This document shows, one piece after another, positions 33,587 through 44,278 of a stretch of 64,000 bases of DNA. The stretch covers positions 1-64,000 of the forward strand of contig MKWL01000019.1 in assembly GCA_001899305.1 (NCBI GenBank). Reading direction: 5' to 3'. Each line of letters begins with the position of its first letter. Within the stretch, counting starts at the first letter, position 1. The notes beneath the pieces were generated by a model, which ran no database searches, was not told where the DNA came from, and worked only from the letters and a program-made list of their open reading frames with translations. The DNA is from Thiobacillus sp. 0-1251. GTDB taxonomy: Bacteria > Pseudomonadota > Gammaproteobacteria > Burkholderiales > Thiobacillaceae. The position numbers and the translations under genes were made by a program.

Positions 33587-35057
33587 ACTGCAGCTTGCCC
33601 TTCAGCAGCTCGTTGACCTGCGCCGGGTTGGCCTTGCCCCGGCTGGCCTTCATTACCTGGCCGACCAGCGCGTTGAACGCCTTGTCCTTGCCGGCGCGGA
33701 ATTCCTCGACCGACTTCGGGTTGGCGGCGAGCACGTCGTCGATGATCTTTTCCAGTTCGCCGGAGTCGGACATCTGCTTGAGACCGCGCGCCTCGATGAT
33801 GGCATCGACTTCGCCGGCGCCTTCCCACAGACCTTCGAATACCTGCTTGGCAAGTTTGCCCGAGAGCGTGCCGTCCTGGATGCGGGTGATCAGCGTACCG
33901 AGCTGGGCGGCGGAGACCGGGCTTTGTGCGATGTCGAGCTCGGCCTTGTTGAGCGCGGCGGCAAGTTCACCCATGACCCAGTTGGCGGCGAGCTTCGCTT
34001 GCTCCCCACTCCCTCCGGGAGAGGGGCTGGGGGAGAGGGAAGCCAGTACCGCTTCGAAATATTCCGCCGTGGCGCGCGATGAGGTCAGCGCCGTCGCGTC
34101 ATAAACCGATAGGCCATCCATGCGGTACTTGGCGAGTTTGACCTGCGGCAGCTCCGGCATCTCGGCGCGCACCTGCTCGATCCACTCGTCGGTCAGCCTC
34201 ACCGGCAACAAATCGGGGTCGGGGAAGTAGCGGTAGTCGTGCGCGTCTTCCTTGCTGCGCATCATGCGTGTTTCGCCGGTATCGGGGTCGAACAGCACGG
34301 TGGCTTGCTCGATGCGGCCGCCGTCCTCCAGCGTCTCGATCTGCCAGCGGACTTCATAGTCGATCGCCTGCTGCAGGAAGCGGAAGGAGTTGAGGTTCTT
34401 GATCTCGCGGCGGGTGCCGAATTCGGTCTGCCCGACCGGGCGCACCGAGACGTTGGCGTCGACGCGGAAGCTGCCTTCCTGCATGTTGCCGTCGCAGATG
34501 CCGATCCAGGTCACCAGCGTGTGCAGCGCGCGGGCATAGGCCACGGCTTCGGCGCTGGAGCGCATCTCCGGCTCGGAGACGATTTCCAGCAGTGGCGTGC
34601 CGGCGCGGTTCAGATCGATTCCGGTCATGCCGTGGAAGTCCTCGTGCAGCGACTTGCCGGCGTCTTCCTCCATGTGGGCGCGGGTGAGGTGGATGACGCG
34701 CTCTTCCGACTGTCCTGAGCTTGTCGAAGGGACCACGATGGTGAGCGCGCCGCCCTCGACGATGGGTTTCGCCAGCTGGCTGATCTGGTAACCCTTGGGC
34801 AGGTCGGGGTAGAAGTAGTTCTTGCGGTCGAACACGTTGACGCGGTTGAGCGTGGCGCCGATCGCGAGCCCGAACTTGATCGCGCATTCCACTGCGCCCT
34901 TGTTCAGGACCGGCAGCACGCCGGGCAGCGCGATGTCGACCGCGTTCGCCTGTGTATTGGGCGCGGCGCCGAAGGCGGTGCTGCTGCCCGAGAAAATCTT
35001 GGATTTCGTGGCGAGCTGGGTGTGGACTTCCAGCCCGATGACGGTTTCCCATTTCAT
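33585..35057 (-). CDS. gatB: Aspartyl/glutamyl-tRNA(Asn/Gln) amidotransferase subunit B
   Basis: A 490-residue Gat[14 protein letters not shown] near the N-terminus, L-P-G-x-L-P-V-L-N, [15 protein letters not shown], the kinase/amidotransferase core and the C-terminal YqeY-like tail domain. It activates misacylated Glu-tRNA(Gln) or Asp-tRNA(Asn) in the GatCAB complex. It is slightly longer than usual because of two short inserts, P-S-T-S-S-G-Q-S-E (DNA 34704-34730) and [13 protein letters not shown] (DNA about 34000-34043), both encoded by dispersed repeats and both in frame. Start overlaps the gatA stop by 1 nt. Confidence 0.93.
   Translation of the reverse strand: MKWETVIGLEVHTQLATKSKIFSGSSTAFGAAPNTQANAVDIALPGVLPVLNKGAVECAIKFGLAIGATLNRVNVFDRKNYFYPDLPKGYQISQLAKPIVEGGALTIVVPSTSSGQSEERVIHLTRAHMEEDAGKSLHEDFHGMTGIDLNRAGTPLLEIVSEPEMRSSAEAVAYARALHTLVTWIGICDGNMQEGSFRVDANVSVRPVGQTEFGTRREIKNLNSFRFLQQAIDYEVRWQIETLEDGGRIEQATVLFDPDTGETRMMRSKEDAHDYRYFPDPDLLPVRLTDEWIEQVRAEMPELPQVKLAKYRMDGLSVYDATALTSSRATAEYFEAVLASLSPSPSPGGSGEQAKLAANWVMGELAAALNKAELDIAQSPVSAAQLGTLITRIQDGTLSGKLAKQVFEGLWEGAGEVDAIIEARGLKQMSDSGELEKIIDDVLAANPKSVEEFRAGKDKAFNALVGQVMKASRGKANPAQVNELLKGKLQ
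34000..34043. repeat. Dispersed palindromic repeat inserted in gatB
   Basis: CTCCCTCCGGGAG followed by AGGGGCTGGGGGAGAGGG is a widespread intergenic repeat type of GC-rich proteobacteria. Here it is read in frame as [11 protein letters not shown] between the catalytic core and the tail domain of GatB, where homologues have a short A-x-G-D-A-type linker. Confidence 0.7.
34704..34735. repeat. REP-like repeat inserted in gatB
   Basis: The minus strand reads CCCTTCGACAAGCTCAGGAC, the same core as the intergenic repeats at 4521-4606. It is translated in frame as P-S-T-S-S-G-Q, just before [16 protein letters not shown], a place where homologues have a short beta-hairpin turn. Confidence 0.8.
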
Positions 35058-36514
35058 TATTTCAAACCCTCCGGCGCGCGCGCATGCCAGTCGGTGGTGC
35101 GCTGGTATTGATGGGCGACGTTGAGCATCTTCGCTTCGCTGAAATAGTTGCCGACCAGCTGCAGTCCGATCGGCAGGCCCCGGGTATCGAAGCCGCACGG
35201 CAGGCTCATGCCCGGCAGGCCTGCCAGGTTGGCGGGAATGGTGTAGAGGTCGTTCAGGTACATCTCGACCGGGTCGTCGGATTTCTCGCCGAGCTTGAAC
35301 GCAGTACCGGGCGCGGTGGGGCCGAGGATGACGTCGCAGGCCTTGAACGCTTCGTTGAAGTCGTCGGCGATCAGGCGGCGGATTTTCTGCGCCTGCAGGT
35401 AATAGGCGTCGTAGTAGCCGTGCGAGAGCACATAGGCGCCGATCAGGATGCGCCGCTTGACCTCGGCGCCGAAGCCTTGCGCACGGGTCTTGCAATACAT
35501 GTCGTCGAGGCTTGCGTAGTCCGGCGCGCGGTAGCCGTAGCGCACGCCGTCGAAGCGCGACAGGTTGCTCGACGCCTCGGCAGGTGCGAGCACGTAGTAC
35601 ACGGGGATGGCGAGCTTCGAGTTGGCCAGCGAGATCTCGACCGTCGTGGCGCCGAGATTCTTCAGTTCCTCGACGGCAGCGTCAACCGCCGCCGCGACTT
35701 CGTTGTTCAGGCCTTCGGCGAAGAATTCCCGTGGCAGGCCGACGCGCAGGCCGGTCAGCGGCTTGCCGAGGTCGCGCGTGTAGTCTTCCTTGTCGCGCTC
35801 GAGGCTGGTCGAGTCGTTGGGATCGAAACCGGTCATCACGTTCAAGAGCAGCGCGCAGTCCTCGGCCGAGGGCGCCATCGGCCCGGCCTGGTCGAGACTG
35901 GAGGCGAACGCGATCATGCCGTAGCGCGACACCAGGCCGTAGGTGGGCTTGAGGCCTGTGATGCCGCACAGCGCGGCCGGCTGGCGGATCGAGCCGCCGG
36001 TGTCGGTGCCGGTGGCGGCGGGCGCCATGCGCGCTGCCACGCAGGCCGCTGCGCCGCCCGAGGAGCCGCCGGGCACGTAGGCCGGGTTCCAGGGGTTCTT
36101 CACGGGACCGAAGTGGGAGGTTTCGTTGGACGAGCCCATGGCGAACTCATCCATGTTGGTCTTGCCCAGGCTCGGCATGCCGGCGGCCTTGAAGCGCTGG
36201 ATCACGTGGGCATCGTAGGGGGCGACGAAGTTGTGCAGCATCTTCGAGCCGCAGGTGGTGAGCCAGCCGTCGGTGCAGAAGATGTCCTTGTGCGCGATCG
36301 GCACGCCGGTCAGCGGACCGGCCTGGCCGGCGGCGATCAGGGCGTCGGCGGCGGCGGCCTCAAGCAGGGTCTTCTCGGGATCGACCGTGATGAATGCATT
36401 GATCGACGGATTCAGCGCGGCGATGCGGTCGAGATAGGTCTGCGCCAGCTCGCGGCTGGAGACCTGCTTCGCAGCGAGCTGCGCGGCAAGCGTGGAAAGA
36501 GACGTGTCGGACAT
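35057..36514 (-). CDS. gatA: Aspartyl/glutamyl-tRNA amidotransferase subunit A
   Basis: A 485-residue amidase-signature enzyme that releases ammonia from glutamine for GatB. Catalytic triad elements are visible: K in I-A-H-K-D, S in G-G-S-S-G-G-A-A-A, and S in [11 protein letters not shown]. Length matches the family. It lies between gatC (3 nt upstream) and gatB (1-nt overlap). Confidence 0.95.
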   Translation of the reverse strand: MSDTSLSTLAAQLAAKQVSSRELAQTYLDRIAALNPSINAFITVDPEKTLLEAAAADALIAAGQAGPLTGVPIAHKDIFCTDGWLTTCGSKMLHNFVAPYDAHVIQRFKAAGMPSLGKTNMDEFAMGSSNETSHFGPVKNPWNPAYVPGGSSGGAAACVAARMAPAATGTDTGGSIRQPAALCGITGLKPTYGLVSRYGMIAFASSLDQAGPMAPSAEDCALLLNVMTGFDPNDSTSLERDKEDYTRDLGKPLTGLRVGLPREFFAEGLNNEVAAAVDAAVEELKNLGATTVEISLANSKLAIPVYYVLAPAEASSNLSRFDGVRYGYRAPDYASLDDMYCKTRAQGFGAEVKRRILIGAYVLSHGYYDAYYLQAQKIRRLIADDFNEAFKACDVILGPTAPGTAFKLGEKSDDPVEMYLNDLYTIPANLAGLPGMSLPCGFDTRGLPIGLQLVGNYFSEAKMLNVAHQYQRTTDWHARAPEGLK

Positions 36515-36517
36515 GGC

Positions 36518-37950
<1,433 letters not shown>

Positions 37951-37978
37951 ACGCAGTCGCAGCTGACCGGAACCCCTG

Positions 37979-38824
37979 ATGGCCATGCCGGGCCAGCTCA
38001 TGTTCGCCCGCCGGCTGGGGCCGACGGCACGCCTGATGATCTGGCTCCTGATCGGCTTGTCCTGCGTGGTGGTCGATGTCCGTTATCACGCGCTCGACGG
38101 CCTGCGCAGCGGGTTTTCACTGCTGCTGCAACCGGTGCGTGAAGTCATGCGGGTTCCCACCAGTGTTGCCTCCGAACTGACAGGTTTTTTCACCCGCCAC
38201 CGTCTCCTGCAAAAAGAGCGCGACGCCCTGCTGGCTGAACGGGCGCAGCTACAGCTCGGGGTGAATCGCGCGGCCGAACTGGCCCGGGAGAACGCCGAAT
38301 TGCGCGCCCTGCTTCAATTACAGGTCCGTCCGGGCCAGAAAGTGGTGCACGCGGCGCTCTTGTATCAAGGGCATGACTGGTTTGCCCAGCGCCTCACGCT
38401 GGACCAGGGAAGTGGGGCCGGGCTACGCACCGGTTTGCCGGTGGTCGATGCGGACGGTCTGGTGGGGCAGCTGACGCGGGTATATCCCGGATCAAGCGAA
38501 GTCACGCTGGTCAGCAGCACCGATCAGCTGACGCCGGTGTTTGTCGAGCGCACCGGCCAGCGCGGGCTGGCTGCCGGGAGCGGGCACGGCCAGATGGAGT
38601 TGCGTTACATGCCGTCGCAGACCGACCTCCGAGCGGGCGATCGCCTGCTGACTTCGGGCATCGACCGGGTATATCCGGCGGGTATCCCCGTGGCAACCAT
38701 CAATCGGGTGTCCCGCTCGCAGTCCAGCCCCTACCTGCGGGTGGACTGTCTGCCGCTGGCAGGCCTGGATCGTTCCCGCGGCGTGCTGGTATTGATTGCC
38801 GAACCACAGGTGACGGCACGATGA
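37979..38824 (+). CDS. mreC: Rod shape-determining protein MreC
   Basis: A 281-residue bitopic protein: one transmembrane helix (about 18-36), periplasmic coiled coil (about 70-112, E-R-D-A-L-L-A-E-R-A-Q-L) and the double beta-barrel MreC domain (about 120-275, with V-V-D-A-D-G-L-V-G-Q-L and G-D-R-L-L-T-S-G-x-D-x-V-Y-P-A-G-I-P-V). Links MreB to PBP2. Overlaps mreD by 4 nt. Confidence 0.94.
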   Translation: MAMPGQLMFARRLGPTARLMIWLLIGLSCVVVDVRYHALDGLRSGFSLLLQPVREVMRVPTSVASELTGFFTRHRLLQKERDALLAERAQLQLGVNRAAELARENAELRALLQLQVRPGQKVVHAALLYQGHDWFAQRLTLDQGSGAGLRTGLPVVDADGLVGQLTRVYPGSSEVTLVSSTDQLTPVFVERTGQRGLAAGSGHGQMELRYMPSQTDLRAGDRLLTSGIDRVYPAGIPVATINRVSRSQSSPYLRVDCLPLAGLDRSRGVLVLIAEPQVTAR

Positions 38825-39321
38825 ACGTGTCGACCCAGTCCGGCAGCAGCTGGCGTCGCATTCTCGGCAGCCTGGTTCTGGCGGTCTTGCTGGAGCAGTT
38901 GCCGTGGTCCGGCTGGGCGCTGATCGTGCGGCCGGATTTCGTGCTGGTCGCCGTGCTCTTCTGGGCCTTGCACCAGCCTGAGCGCATCGGTTTCGGCGTG
39001 GCGTTCTTTTTCGGCCTGCTGGCCGATTTCCAGGATGGCGCAGTGTTCGGCCAGCATGCCATCGCCTATGCGATCGGAGTGTACGTGGTGTTGTACCTGC
39101 GTCTGCGCCTGTTGCAGTTCGACCCCTCCCGGCAGGCCGCGCAAATGTTTCCGATCCTGCTGGGCGTGCAGTTGATGGTGTTGCTGGTCGGTTGGCTTGC
39201 GGTCAATCCGCCGGCTGGATTGAGCATCCTCATTCCGGTGCTGGGCAGTACCGTGCTGTGGTATCTGATCGCGCTGTTCGTGCGCCTGTGGCATGGCAAG
39301 GGTGCCCAGGACCGGGCATGA
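38821..39321 (+). CDS. mreD: Rod shape-determining protein MreD
   Basis: A 166-residue integral membrane protein with about five helices. P-D-F-V-L-V-A-V-L-F-W-A-L-H-x-P-E-R-I-G-F-G-V-A-F-F-F-G-L-L-A-D-x-Q-D-G-A-V-F-G-Q-H-A-x-A-Y is the diagnostic stretch. Coupled by ATGA to mreC and followed closely by mrdA. Confidence 0.94.
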   Translation: MNVSTQSGSSWRRILGSLVLAVLLEQLPWSGWALIVRPDFVLVAVLFWALHQPERIGFGVAFFFGLLADFQDGAVFGQHAIAYAIGVYVVLYLRLRLLQFDPSRQAAQMFPILLGVQLMVLLVGWLAVNPPAGLSILIPVLGSTVLWYLIALFVRLWHGKGAQDRA

Positions 39322-39328
39322 GCCAGAC

Positions 39329-41224
39329 ATGCCGCTAGCCACGCCGCTCAAAAACCTGGATCGTGAACTGGCCCGTTTTCACGGGCGGCTGAAAGCGGGC
39401 GGAATCTTCGTCGTGCTGCTCGCGGCTGCGCTGCTGGGGCGCACCTTCTATCTGCAGATCACGCAACATGACTACTATATCCAGCGCGCGGAAAACAACC
39501 GTATTTCGCTGGTACCCGTGGCGCCCAACCGCGGATTGATCCTGGATCGGAAAGGCCGCATCCTGGCGGAGAACTACTCGGCGTATACGCTCGAACTGGC
39601 GCGGGCGCAGCCCCACGATCTGGAAGCCACCCTGACCGAAGTGGCCAAGCTGATCGAGATCACGCCGGGCGAGTTGCGGCGTTTTCGGCGCCTTCTCGCT
39701 GAATCGCACGAGTTCGAAACGGTGCCCCTGAAAAGCAAGCTGACCGACGAAGAGGTCGCGATCCTGGCGGCCAACCGCTACCGCCTGCCGGGGGCGGAAG
39801 TGAAGGCGCGGCTGTTCCGCAACTATCAGGCCGGACCCGGCATGGCGCACGTGGTCGGCTTCATTGGCCGGATCAATGATCGCGATCTCAAGAGCCTGCG
39901 GGAATCGGGGCGGGAGCAGAACTATCGGGGCACGGTCCATATCGGCAAGACCGGGCTGGAGCAGAGTTACGAAACCCTGCTGCATGGCCGCACCGGATTC
40001 GACCAGATGGAGACCGACGCCAGCGGCCGCGCCGTACGCGCCTTGTCGCGGATTCCGCCGGTGCCGGGCAAGGATTTGCGCTTGTACCTGGACGAAGGGC
40101 TGCAGGCGGTGGCCGAACATGCGTTTGGCGACTACATGGGCGGGCTGGTGGCGCTCGATCCCAATACCGGCGGCGTGCTGGCGCTGGTGAGCAAGCCGGG
40201 ATTCGACCCCAATCTCTTTATCGACGGCATCGACCCGGAAACCTGGAAGACACTCAACGAATCGCCTGAGCGGCCGATGGTGAACCGCGTGCTGCGCGGC
40301 ATCTATCCACCGGGCTCGACGATCAAGCCGTTCATGGGACTGGCCGGACTGGAACTGGGCGTACGCAAGCCCGAGGACACCATCGTCGACCCCGGTTATT
40401 TCAGCTTGCCCAACAGTAGCCACCAGTACCGCGACTGGAAACGCGGCGGCCATGGAATCGTCGATCTGCGCCGGGCCATCGCGCAATCGTGCGACACCTA
40501 TTTCTACAAACTGGCGGTCGATATGGGGATCGACCGCATGCACGACTATCTGCAGAAATTCAGTTTCGGCGAGAAAACCGGCATCGATCTGGATGGCGAA
40601 TCCGCCGGCCTGCTGCCTTCGCGCGAATGGAAGCAGCGCCGCTGGAAGAAAGTCTGGTATCCCGGCGAGACGGTGATCGCGGGCATTGGCCAGGGCTACC
40701 ATCTCACCACACCGCTGCAACTGGCGACCGCGACCGCCATGATCGCCAACGGCGGCAAGCGGATCGAACCGCGCCTGGTGCAGGCGGTACGCGACCCGCT
40801 TACCCACGTCTGGCAGCCGCAGCCGGTAGTGGTGCACGAACAACTGCCGCTCAAACCGGAGGATCTGGCCGTGGTGCGGCAGGGCATGTTGGACGCGATG
40901 CGGCCGGGCGGTACGGCCGCGGCCGCAGCTGCCGGCGCACCCTACACCATTGCCGGCAAGACCGGCACCGCGCAGGTGGTCGGCATCAAGCAGGGCGCCC
41001 GCTATGACGCTGGCAGCCTGTCCCGGAAAAATCGGGACCATGCGCTGTTCATTGCCTATGCGCCGGCCGAGAACCCCACCATCGTGGTGGCGGTCATGGT
41101 CGAGAACGGCGGCCATGGCGGCTCCACGGCGGCGCCGATTGCGCGTGCGGTCTTCGATTACTACCTGACCGGGAAACGCCCCGGTAACATGAAACTGGAG
41201 GGAGGAAGCGATGCCTCGGACTAG
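39329..41224 (+). CDS. mrdA: Penicillin-binding protein 2 (peptidoglycan DD-transpeptidase MrdA)
   Basis: A 631-residue class B PBP: N-terminal membrane anchor (about 24-42), pedestal domain with P-V-A-P-N-R-G-L-I-L-D-R-K-G, and a transpeptidase domain. The active-site S330-T-I-K333 (G-S-T-I-K-P-F), S387-C-D389 (the S-x-N position carrying D, as in PBP2) and K-T-G-T-A are all present. It is the elongation-specific transpeptidase working with RodA. The ATG at 39329 is used; an upstream in-frame start would overlap mreD. Confidence 0.95.
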   Translation: MPLATPLKNLDRELARFHGRLKAGGIFVVLLAAALLGRTFYLQITQHDYYIQRAENNRISLVPVAPNRGLILDRKGRILAENYSAYTLELARAQPHDLEATLTEVAKLIEITPGELRRFRRLLAESHEFETVPLKSKLTDEEVAILAANRYRLPGAEVKARLFRNYQAGPGMAHVVGFIGRINDRDLKSLRESGREQNYRGTVHIGKTGLEQSYETLLHGRTGFDQMETDASGRAVRALSRIPPVPGKDLRLYLDEGLQAVAEHAFGDYMGGLVALDPNTGGVLALVSKPGFDPNLFIDGIDPETWKTLNESPERPMVNRVLRGIYPPGSTIKPFMGLAGLELGVRKPEDTIVDPGYFSLPNSSHQYRDWKRGGHGIVDLRRAIAQSCDTYFYKLAVDMGIDRMHDYLQKFSFGEKTGIDLDGESAGLLPSREWKQRRWKKVWYPGETVIAGIGQGYHLTTPLQLATATAMIANGGKRIEPRLVQAVRDPLTHVWQPQPVVVHEQLPLKPEDLAVVRQGMLDAMRPGGTAAAAAAGAPYTIAGKTGTAQVVGIKQGARYDAGSLSRKNRDHALFIAYAPAENPTIVVAVMVENGGHGGSTAAPIARAVFDYYLTGKRPGNMKLEGGSDASD

Positions 41225-42311
41225 CCATTGGCTCCTGCGCGGCCTGCACCATGTCGACGGCATCCTGCTGACGCTGGCGCTGCTGGTGCTGGGCATCAGC
41301 CTGGCGGTGGTGACGAGCGCCTCGGGGCAGAGTCCGGTACGCATCAGCGGCCACCTGGTCAACATCGGGCTGGCGCTGGCGGTGATGGTGTTGATGGCCA
41401 ACGTGCCGCCGCACCTGCTGTCAAAAGTCGGGCCGCCCCTGTATGCGGCGGGCGTGGTGCTGCTGGTCGGCGTGGCGCTGTTCGGCGAGATCCGCAACGG
41501 TGCGCGCCGCTGGCTGGATCTGGGATTCATCGCGTTTCAGCCGTCCGAGCTGTTGAAGCTGGCCTTGCCGCTGATGCTGGCCTGGTATTTCCAGCGCAAC
41601 GAAGCGGTGCTGCGCGCCAAGCATTTCATGGTCGGCGGCATCCTGCTGCTGGTGCCCTTCCTGCTAATCCTGCGACAGCCTGATCTGGGGACGGCGCTGA
41701 TGCTCGGCGCATCGGGGTTTTATCTGCTGTTCTTTGCCGGTCTGCCTTGGAAGGTGATTCTGGGAGGCGCCACGCTGGGCGCGGCGAGTCTGCCCGTAGT
41801 GTGGGGGCTGATGCATGACTATCAGCAGCGCCGCGTGCTGATGCTGCTCGATCCTGCGTCCGATCCGCTGGGCGCGGGCTATCACATCATTCAGTCGACC
41901 ATCGCCATCGGCTCCGGCGGACTGTTCGGCAAGGGGTGGATGCAGGGTACGCAGAACCAGCTCGATTTCATTCCCGAGCGCACCACCGATTTCATCTTCG
42001 CCGTGTTCGGCGAGGAATTCGGCTACGCCGGCGCGATTCTGCTGGTGTGCCTCTATCTGGCCATCGTCGCGCGCGGCCTGGTCATCGCCGCGCGGGCGCC
42101 GACGCTGTTCGGCCGGTTGATGGCGGCCACCCTGAGCCTCAATCTGTTCACCTATGTGTTCGTCAACATGGGCATGGTGTCGGGCATCCTGCCGGTGGTC
42201 GGTGTGCCTTTGCCGCTGATGAGTTACGGCGGAACGGCGCTCGTCACGCTGCTGCTGGGGATGGGTATCCTGATGAGCGTAGCGACGCATCGCCAACTCA
42301 ATAAATCATGA
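41211..42311 (+). CDS. rodA: Rod shape-determining glycosyltransferase RodA
   Basis: A 366-residue SEDS-family protein with about ten membrane helices, the peptidoglycan polymerase of the elongasome. Motifs include A-R-R-W-L-D-L-G-F-I-A-F-Q-P-S-E-L-L-K, R-Q-P-D-L-G-T-A-L-M, P-E-R-T-T-D-F-I-F-A-V-F-G-E-E-F-G and G-x-P-L-P-L-M-S-Y-G-G-T. The catalytic Asp in P-E-x-T-x-D-F is present. Overlaps mrdA by 14 nt. Confidence 0.95.
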   Translation: MPRTSHWLLRGLHHVDGILLTLALLVLGISLAVVTSASGQSPVRISGHLVNIGLALAVMVLMANVPPHLLSKVGPPLYAAGVVLLVGVALFGEIRNGARRWLDLGFIAFQPSELLKLALPLMLAWYFQRNEAVLRAKHFMVGGILLLVPFLLILRQPDLGTALMLGASGFYLLFFAGLPWKVILGGATLGAASLPVVWGLMHDYQQRRVLMLLDPASDPLGAGYHIIQSTIAIGSGGLFGKGWMQGTQNQLDFIPERTTDFIFAVFGEEFGYAGAILLVCLYLAIVARGLVIAARAPTLFGRLMAATLSLNLFTYVFVNMGMVSGILPVVGVPLPLMSYGGTALVTLLLGMGILMSVATHRQLNKS

Positions 42312-42329
42312 CGCGATAAAATAAGTGCC

Positions 42330-43148
42330 ATGAAAACTAAATCGCTCCTGGGGATGATTGTCCTCGCCCTGACCCTCGGCGGATGTGCCAGCACGCCGCC
42401 CGCAAAACAGGCCTCCACTGCCCCCAAAGGCGGGGGCTATTACCTCGACGATGGCCCGGAGGCCAATCCGCCGGCAAATCTGGATGCCGTTCCCGACGCT
42501 GTGCCGCGCAAGGAACCCTTGCATCCCTTTGCCAACCGCACCTATGTCGCGCTGGGGACGACGTATACGCCGCAGACCACGCGCCAGCCCTACAGCGAGG
42601 AAGGGCTGGCCTCGTGGTATGGCCGCCGTTTCCAAGGCAAGAAAACTTCCTCGGGCGAGCCCTACGACATGTACGCCATGACGGCTGCGCATCCGACCCT
42701 GCCGATTCCGAGCTACGCGCGGGTCACGTCGCTCGACACCGGCAAATCGGTGGTGGTACGCATCAACGATCGCGGGCCGTTTCACAGCAAGCGCATCATC
42801 GACCTGTCGTATACCGCGGCCTACAAGCTGGGGTACCTGGGACGCGGTAGCGCCCGGGTGCGGGTGGAAAGCATCGACCCCGACACTTACGATACGCAGG
42901 GCAAGGCGTTACAGGATGGTATCTACCTCCAGGTGGGCGCTTTCTCGCGTGCCGACAATGCGCAACAGTTGCTCGACCGCCTGAAACGCCAGCTCGACAT
43001 CGACGCCAGCCAGACGCGCGTGGTGCTGGATGGCGGGTTGCATCGCGTGCAGCTCGGCCCGTATGCCAATGACGATGCAGCACAGTCGGATCGTGCGCGC
43101 GTGCGGGAACGCCTCGACCTGAATGCAGTCCTGGTCAAACGCGATTGA
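42330..43148 (+). CDS. rlpA: RlpA septal-ring lytic transglycosylase-type lipoprotein with SPOR domain
   Basis: A 272-residue lipoprotein: lipobox L-G-G-C (Cys about 19), a double-psi beta-barrel RlpA domain (about 88-180, with G-L-A-S-W-Y-G-R-R-F-Q-G-K-K-T-S-S-G-E-x-Y and N-D-R-G-P-F), and a C-terminal SPOR domain (about 193-268, Y-L-Q-V-G-A-F). The catalytic-type E and D positions (S-G-E, N-D-R-G) are kept. It should bind denuded glycan strands at the septum. Its stop touches the first ATG of the next gene. Confidence 0.93.
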   Translation: MKTKSLLGMIVLALTLGGCASTPPAKQASTAPKGGGYYLDDGPEANPPANLDAVPDAVPRKEPLHPFANRTYVALGTTYTPQTTRQPYSEEGLASWYGRRFQGKKTSSGEPYDMYAMTAAHPTLPIPSYARVTSLDTGKSVVVRINDRGPFHSKRIIDLSYTAAYKLGYLGRGSARVRVESIDPDTYDTQGKALQDGIYLQVGAFSRADNAQQLLDRLKRQLDIDASQTRVVLDGGLHRVQLGPYANDDAAQSDRARVRERLDLNAVLVKRD

Positions 43149-43162
43149 TGAAAAGGCTGAAC

Positions 43163-44278
43163 ATGAAATTCTTCTGGCTGGGGCTGGCACTCTTGTTTAC
43201 AGCAACGACATGGGCCGCTCCGCCCAATGTCTCGTCGCGTGCCTGGGTCGTGATCGACCAGGCAAGCGGGCGCGAGTTGGCGGCCAGCCAGGCCGACCTG
43301 CCGTTGGCCCCGGCTTCGCTGACCCAGCTGATGACAGCCTATGTTCTGCTGGGCGATATCCGTAAGAACAAGCTGAGCCTGGGCGAGATGGTGACCGTGC
43401 CGGCGGCGGCCACCCAGATGGATGGTGCGCGCGTCTTCCTCAAGGCGGGCGACCAGGTGAGCGTCGATACGCTGCTGCAGGCGATGCTGGTGGAATCGGC
43501 CAGCGATGCCACGATTGCGCTGGTGACGGCAGCGGATGGCAGCGAAGCCGCGTTCGTCGCGCGCATGAACCGCGAGGCCAAGCGACTGGGCATGAGCAAG
43601 ACTCGCTTCATGAATGCGACCGGTCTGAATGCGCCAGGCCATGAATCGAGCGCACGCGACCTCGCCTTGCTCGGTCGCGCACTGGCGCGCGATTTCCCGG
43701 AGCGGCTGCCCTTCTTCAGCCAGAAGGAGCTGCCTTACAAGGGCGTCACGTACTACAACGGCAACCGACTGTTGTGGCGCGACAGCACCGTGACCGGCCT
43801 GAAGGTCGGGCGTACGCCGCAGGCCGGCTATTGCATGGCGGCTTCGGCGCAGCGCGGTGACCAGCGCCGCATCGCGGTGGTACTGGATGCACGCTCGGAT
43901 GCGCAGCGTACGCAGGATGCGTTGAAGCTGCTGAATTACGGTTTCGAGAATTTCGACAGTGTGCCGCTTTATCGGGCTCGCCAGGCCGTCAAGGTCATCA
44001 ATATCTACCGGGGCGAGCGCCCGTCGGTGAGTATGGGGTTCGAGCAGGATTTCCATCTGCTGGTCCCGCGAGGCAGCGCCGCACGCGTCAAGGCGGAAGT
44101 CATCACCCGGCAACCCATTGTGGCACCGATCAACAGGGGGCAGCGCCTGGGTACCCTGCGGCTGACGCTCGACGGCAAGTCGATCGGCGACTATCCGCTG
44201 GTCGCCCTGGAGGATGTCGGCGTGGCCGGCCTGTTCGGCCGCGGCTGGGATTCGATCCGGCTGCTGTTCGCAAAATGA
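43163..44278 (+). CDS. DacC/PBP5-family protein lacking the catalytic motifs (probable pseudoenzyme)
   Basis: A 371-residue exported protein (signal 1-18) with the fold landmarks of S11 D-Ala-D-Ala carboxypeptidases, including the C-terminal PBP5-like domain and amphipathic tail (about 350-371). All three active-site motifs are altered: S-x-x-K is S52-L-T-Q55 (TCG CTG ACC CAG, 43316-43327), S-x-N is S112-A-S114, and K-T-G is K214-V-G216. The nucleophile Ser stays but its general-base Lys is gone, so carboxypeptidase activity is not expected. It occupies the usual dacC slot between rlpA and dat. The ATG at 43163 has AAGG 6 nt upstream; the ATG at 43148 (overlapping the rlpA stop) is also possible. 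Confidence 0.85.
   Translation: MKFFWLGLALLFTATTWAAPPNVSSRAWVVIDQASGRELAASQADLPLAPASLTQLMTAYVLLGDIRKNKLSLGEMVTVPAAATQMDGARVFLKAGDQVSVDTLLQAMLVESASDATIALVTAADGSEAAFVARMNREAKRLGMSKTRFMNATGLNAPGHESSARDLALLGRALARDFPERLPFFSQKELPYKGVTYYNGNRLLWRDSTVTGLKVGRTPQAGYCMAASAQRGDQRRIAVVLDARSDAQRTQDALKLLNYGFENFDSVPLYRARQAVKVINIYRGERPSVSMGFEQDFHLLVPRGSAARVKAEVITRQPIVAPINRGQRLGTLRLTLDGKSIGDYPLVALEDVGVAGLFGRGWDSIRLLFAK

Noticed and set aside
42330-43148. Loss of catalytic residues in RlpA, as in the neighbouring DacC homologue
   Set aside because: The G-E and N-D-R-G-P motifs of RlpA are intact.
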